Source: UKL13-2 sp031431435
Lineage (GTDB): Bacteria; Pseudomonadota; Gammaproteobacteria; Burkholderiales; Usitatibacteraceae
DNA: 6,445 nucleotides
Direction: 5' to 3'
Assembly: GCA_031431435.1 (NCBI GenBank)
Contig: JANPDI010000210.1
Coordinates: 1 to 6,445, forward strand
Both the position numbers and the translations under genes were made by a program. The notes beneath the pieces were generated by a model. That model had not been told where the DNA came from. It did no database searches and saw nothing but the letters and a program-made list of their open reading frames with translations. This document shows, piece by piece, positions 6,349 through 6,445 of this stretch (the stretch's first letter is position 1; every line of letters starts with the position of its first letter).

Positions 6349-6387
6349 TTAACCGGTGCTTGAGGCCAAAACGGCTATAAGTGCCTG
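6344..6387 (+). promoter_or_regulatory. Candidate S6:S18-binding autoregulatory element in the rpsF leader
   Basis: In many bacteria the S6:S18 complex binds an RNA motif with a conserved CCG in the rpsF 5' leader, imitating its 16S rRNA site and repressing its own operon. Here A6352-C6366 (ACCGGTGCTTGAGGC) matches the 16S segment near position 740 (ACCGGUGGCGAAGGC, recalled from memory) at 11 of 15 positions, with CCG at 6353-6355. It is enclosed by a helix, CAGGCTTA (6344-6351) with TAA-GT-GCCTG (6378-6387, GT bulged), and contains a small hairpin, GGCC (6364-6367) with GGCT (6373-6376). The enclosing helix ends six bases before the Shine-Dalgarno sequence, a position suited to blocking ribosome entry. 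The fold was derived by eye. Confidence 0.6.
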
Positions 6388-6393
6388 ACCCAT

Positions 6394-6399
6394 AAGGAG
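6394..6399 (+). promoter_or_regulatory. rpsF: Ribosome binding site of rpsF
   Basis: AAGGAG lies five bases before the ATG at 6405. Its closeness to the leader helix ending at 6387 makes its accessibility a natural control point. Confidence 0.85.
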
Positions 6400-6404
6400 A
6401 TTTT

Positions 6405-6445
6405 ATGCGCCATTACGAAATCGTATTCATCGTTCATCCTGATCA
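6405..6445 (+). CDS. rpsF: 30S ribosomal protein S6 (first 13 codons; continues beyond the window)
   Basis: S6 binds the central domain of 16S rRNA as a heterodimer with S18. The window holds only MRHYEIVFIVHPD plus two bases of the next codon. This is nearly identical to the start of E. coli S6 (MRHYEIVFMVHPDQ), including the first beta strand. The start is supported by AAGGAG at 6394-6399. In betaproteobacteria rpsF is normally followed by priB, rpsR (S18) and rplI (L9), which would lie beyond the end of the window; that is expected from family knowledge, not seen. The leader upstream carries a promoter and a candidate S6:S18 feedback element. Confidence 0.93.
   Translation, partial: MRHYEIVFIVHPD

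Overview
The window looks like chromosomal DNA of a betaproteobacterium (Burkholderiales or Nitrosomonadales-like). The evidence is the gene content (rnr-rlmB near the rpsF operon), the protein sequences, moderately high GC, and strong GGAG-type ribosome binding sites. I could not run a database search, so the lineage is inferred from family resemblance. No mobile element, CRISPR array, tRNA or rRNA gene is visible.

Layout. Positions 1-1926 hold the 3' part of rnr (RNase R), whose N-terminal domains lie before the window. It overlaps rlmB (1923-2663), the 23S rRNA Gm2251 methyltransferase, by four bases (ATGA). The pair ends at a strong intrinsic terminator (2716-2747), and an upstream segment could pair with part of it. 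A separate transcription unit follows, with a -10-like box, an operator-like dyad and a good RBS. It encodes a 946-residue exported, two-half M16 zinc metallopeptidase (2872-5712). A symmetrical terminator (5732-5765) separates this gene from a convergent small gene (5810-6088, minus strand), which encodes a 92-residue predicted lipoprotein of unknown function. After a 316-base intergenic region the first 13 codons of rpsF (ribosomal protein S6) begin at 6405, led by a clear sigma70-type promoter and a structured leader of about 125 nt.

How the genes relate. RNase R degrades structured RNA including defective rRNA, RlmB modifies 23S rRNA, and S6 is a 30S protein, so both ends of the window concern ribosome production and RNA quality control. 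The M16 peptidase and the lipoprotein are envelope proteins with their own signals and appear to be independent units inserted between the two ribosome-related operons.

Most interesting region. The rpsF leader (about 6280-6404) contains a segment resembling the 16S rRNA site bound by the S6:S18 complex (ACCGGTG...AGGC). It sits inside a helix whose 5' arm can instead pair with an upstream copy of the same octamer, TGCCTGAC. This suggests an autoregulatory RNA switch next to the rpsF ribosome binding site. The principle of S6:S18 leader binding is known; the two-state arrangement proposed here is inference.
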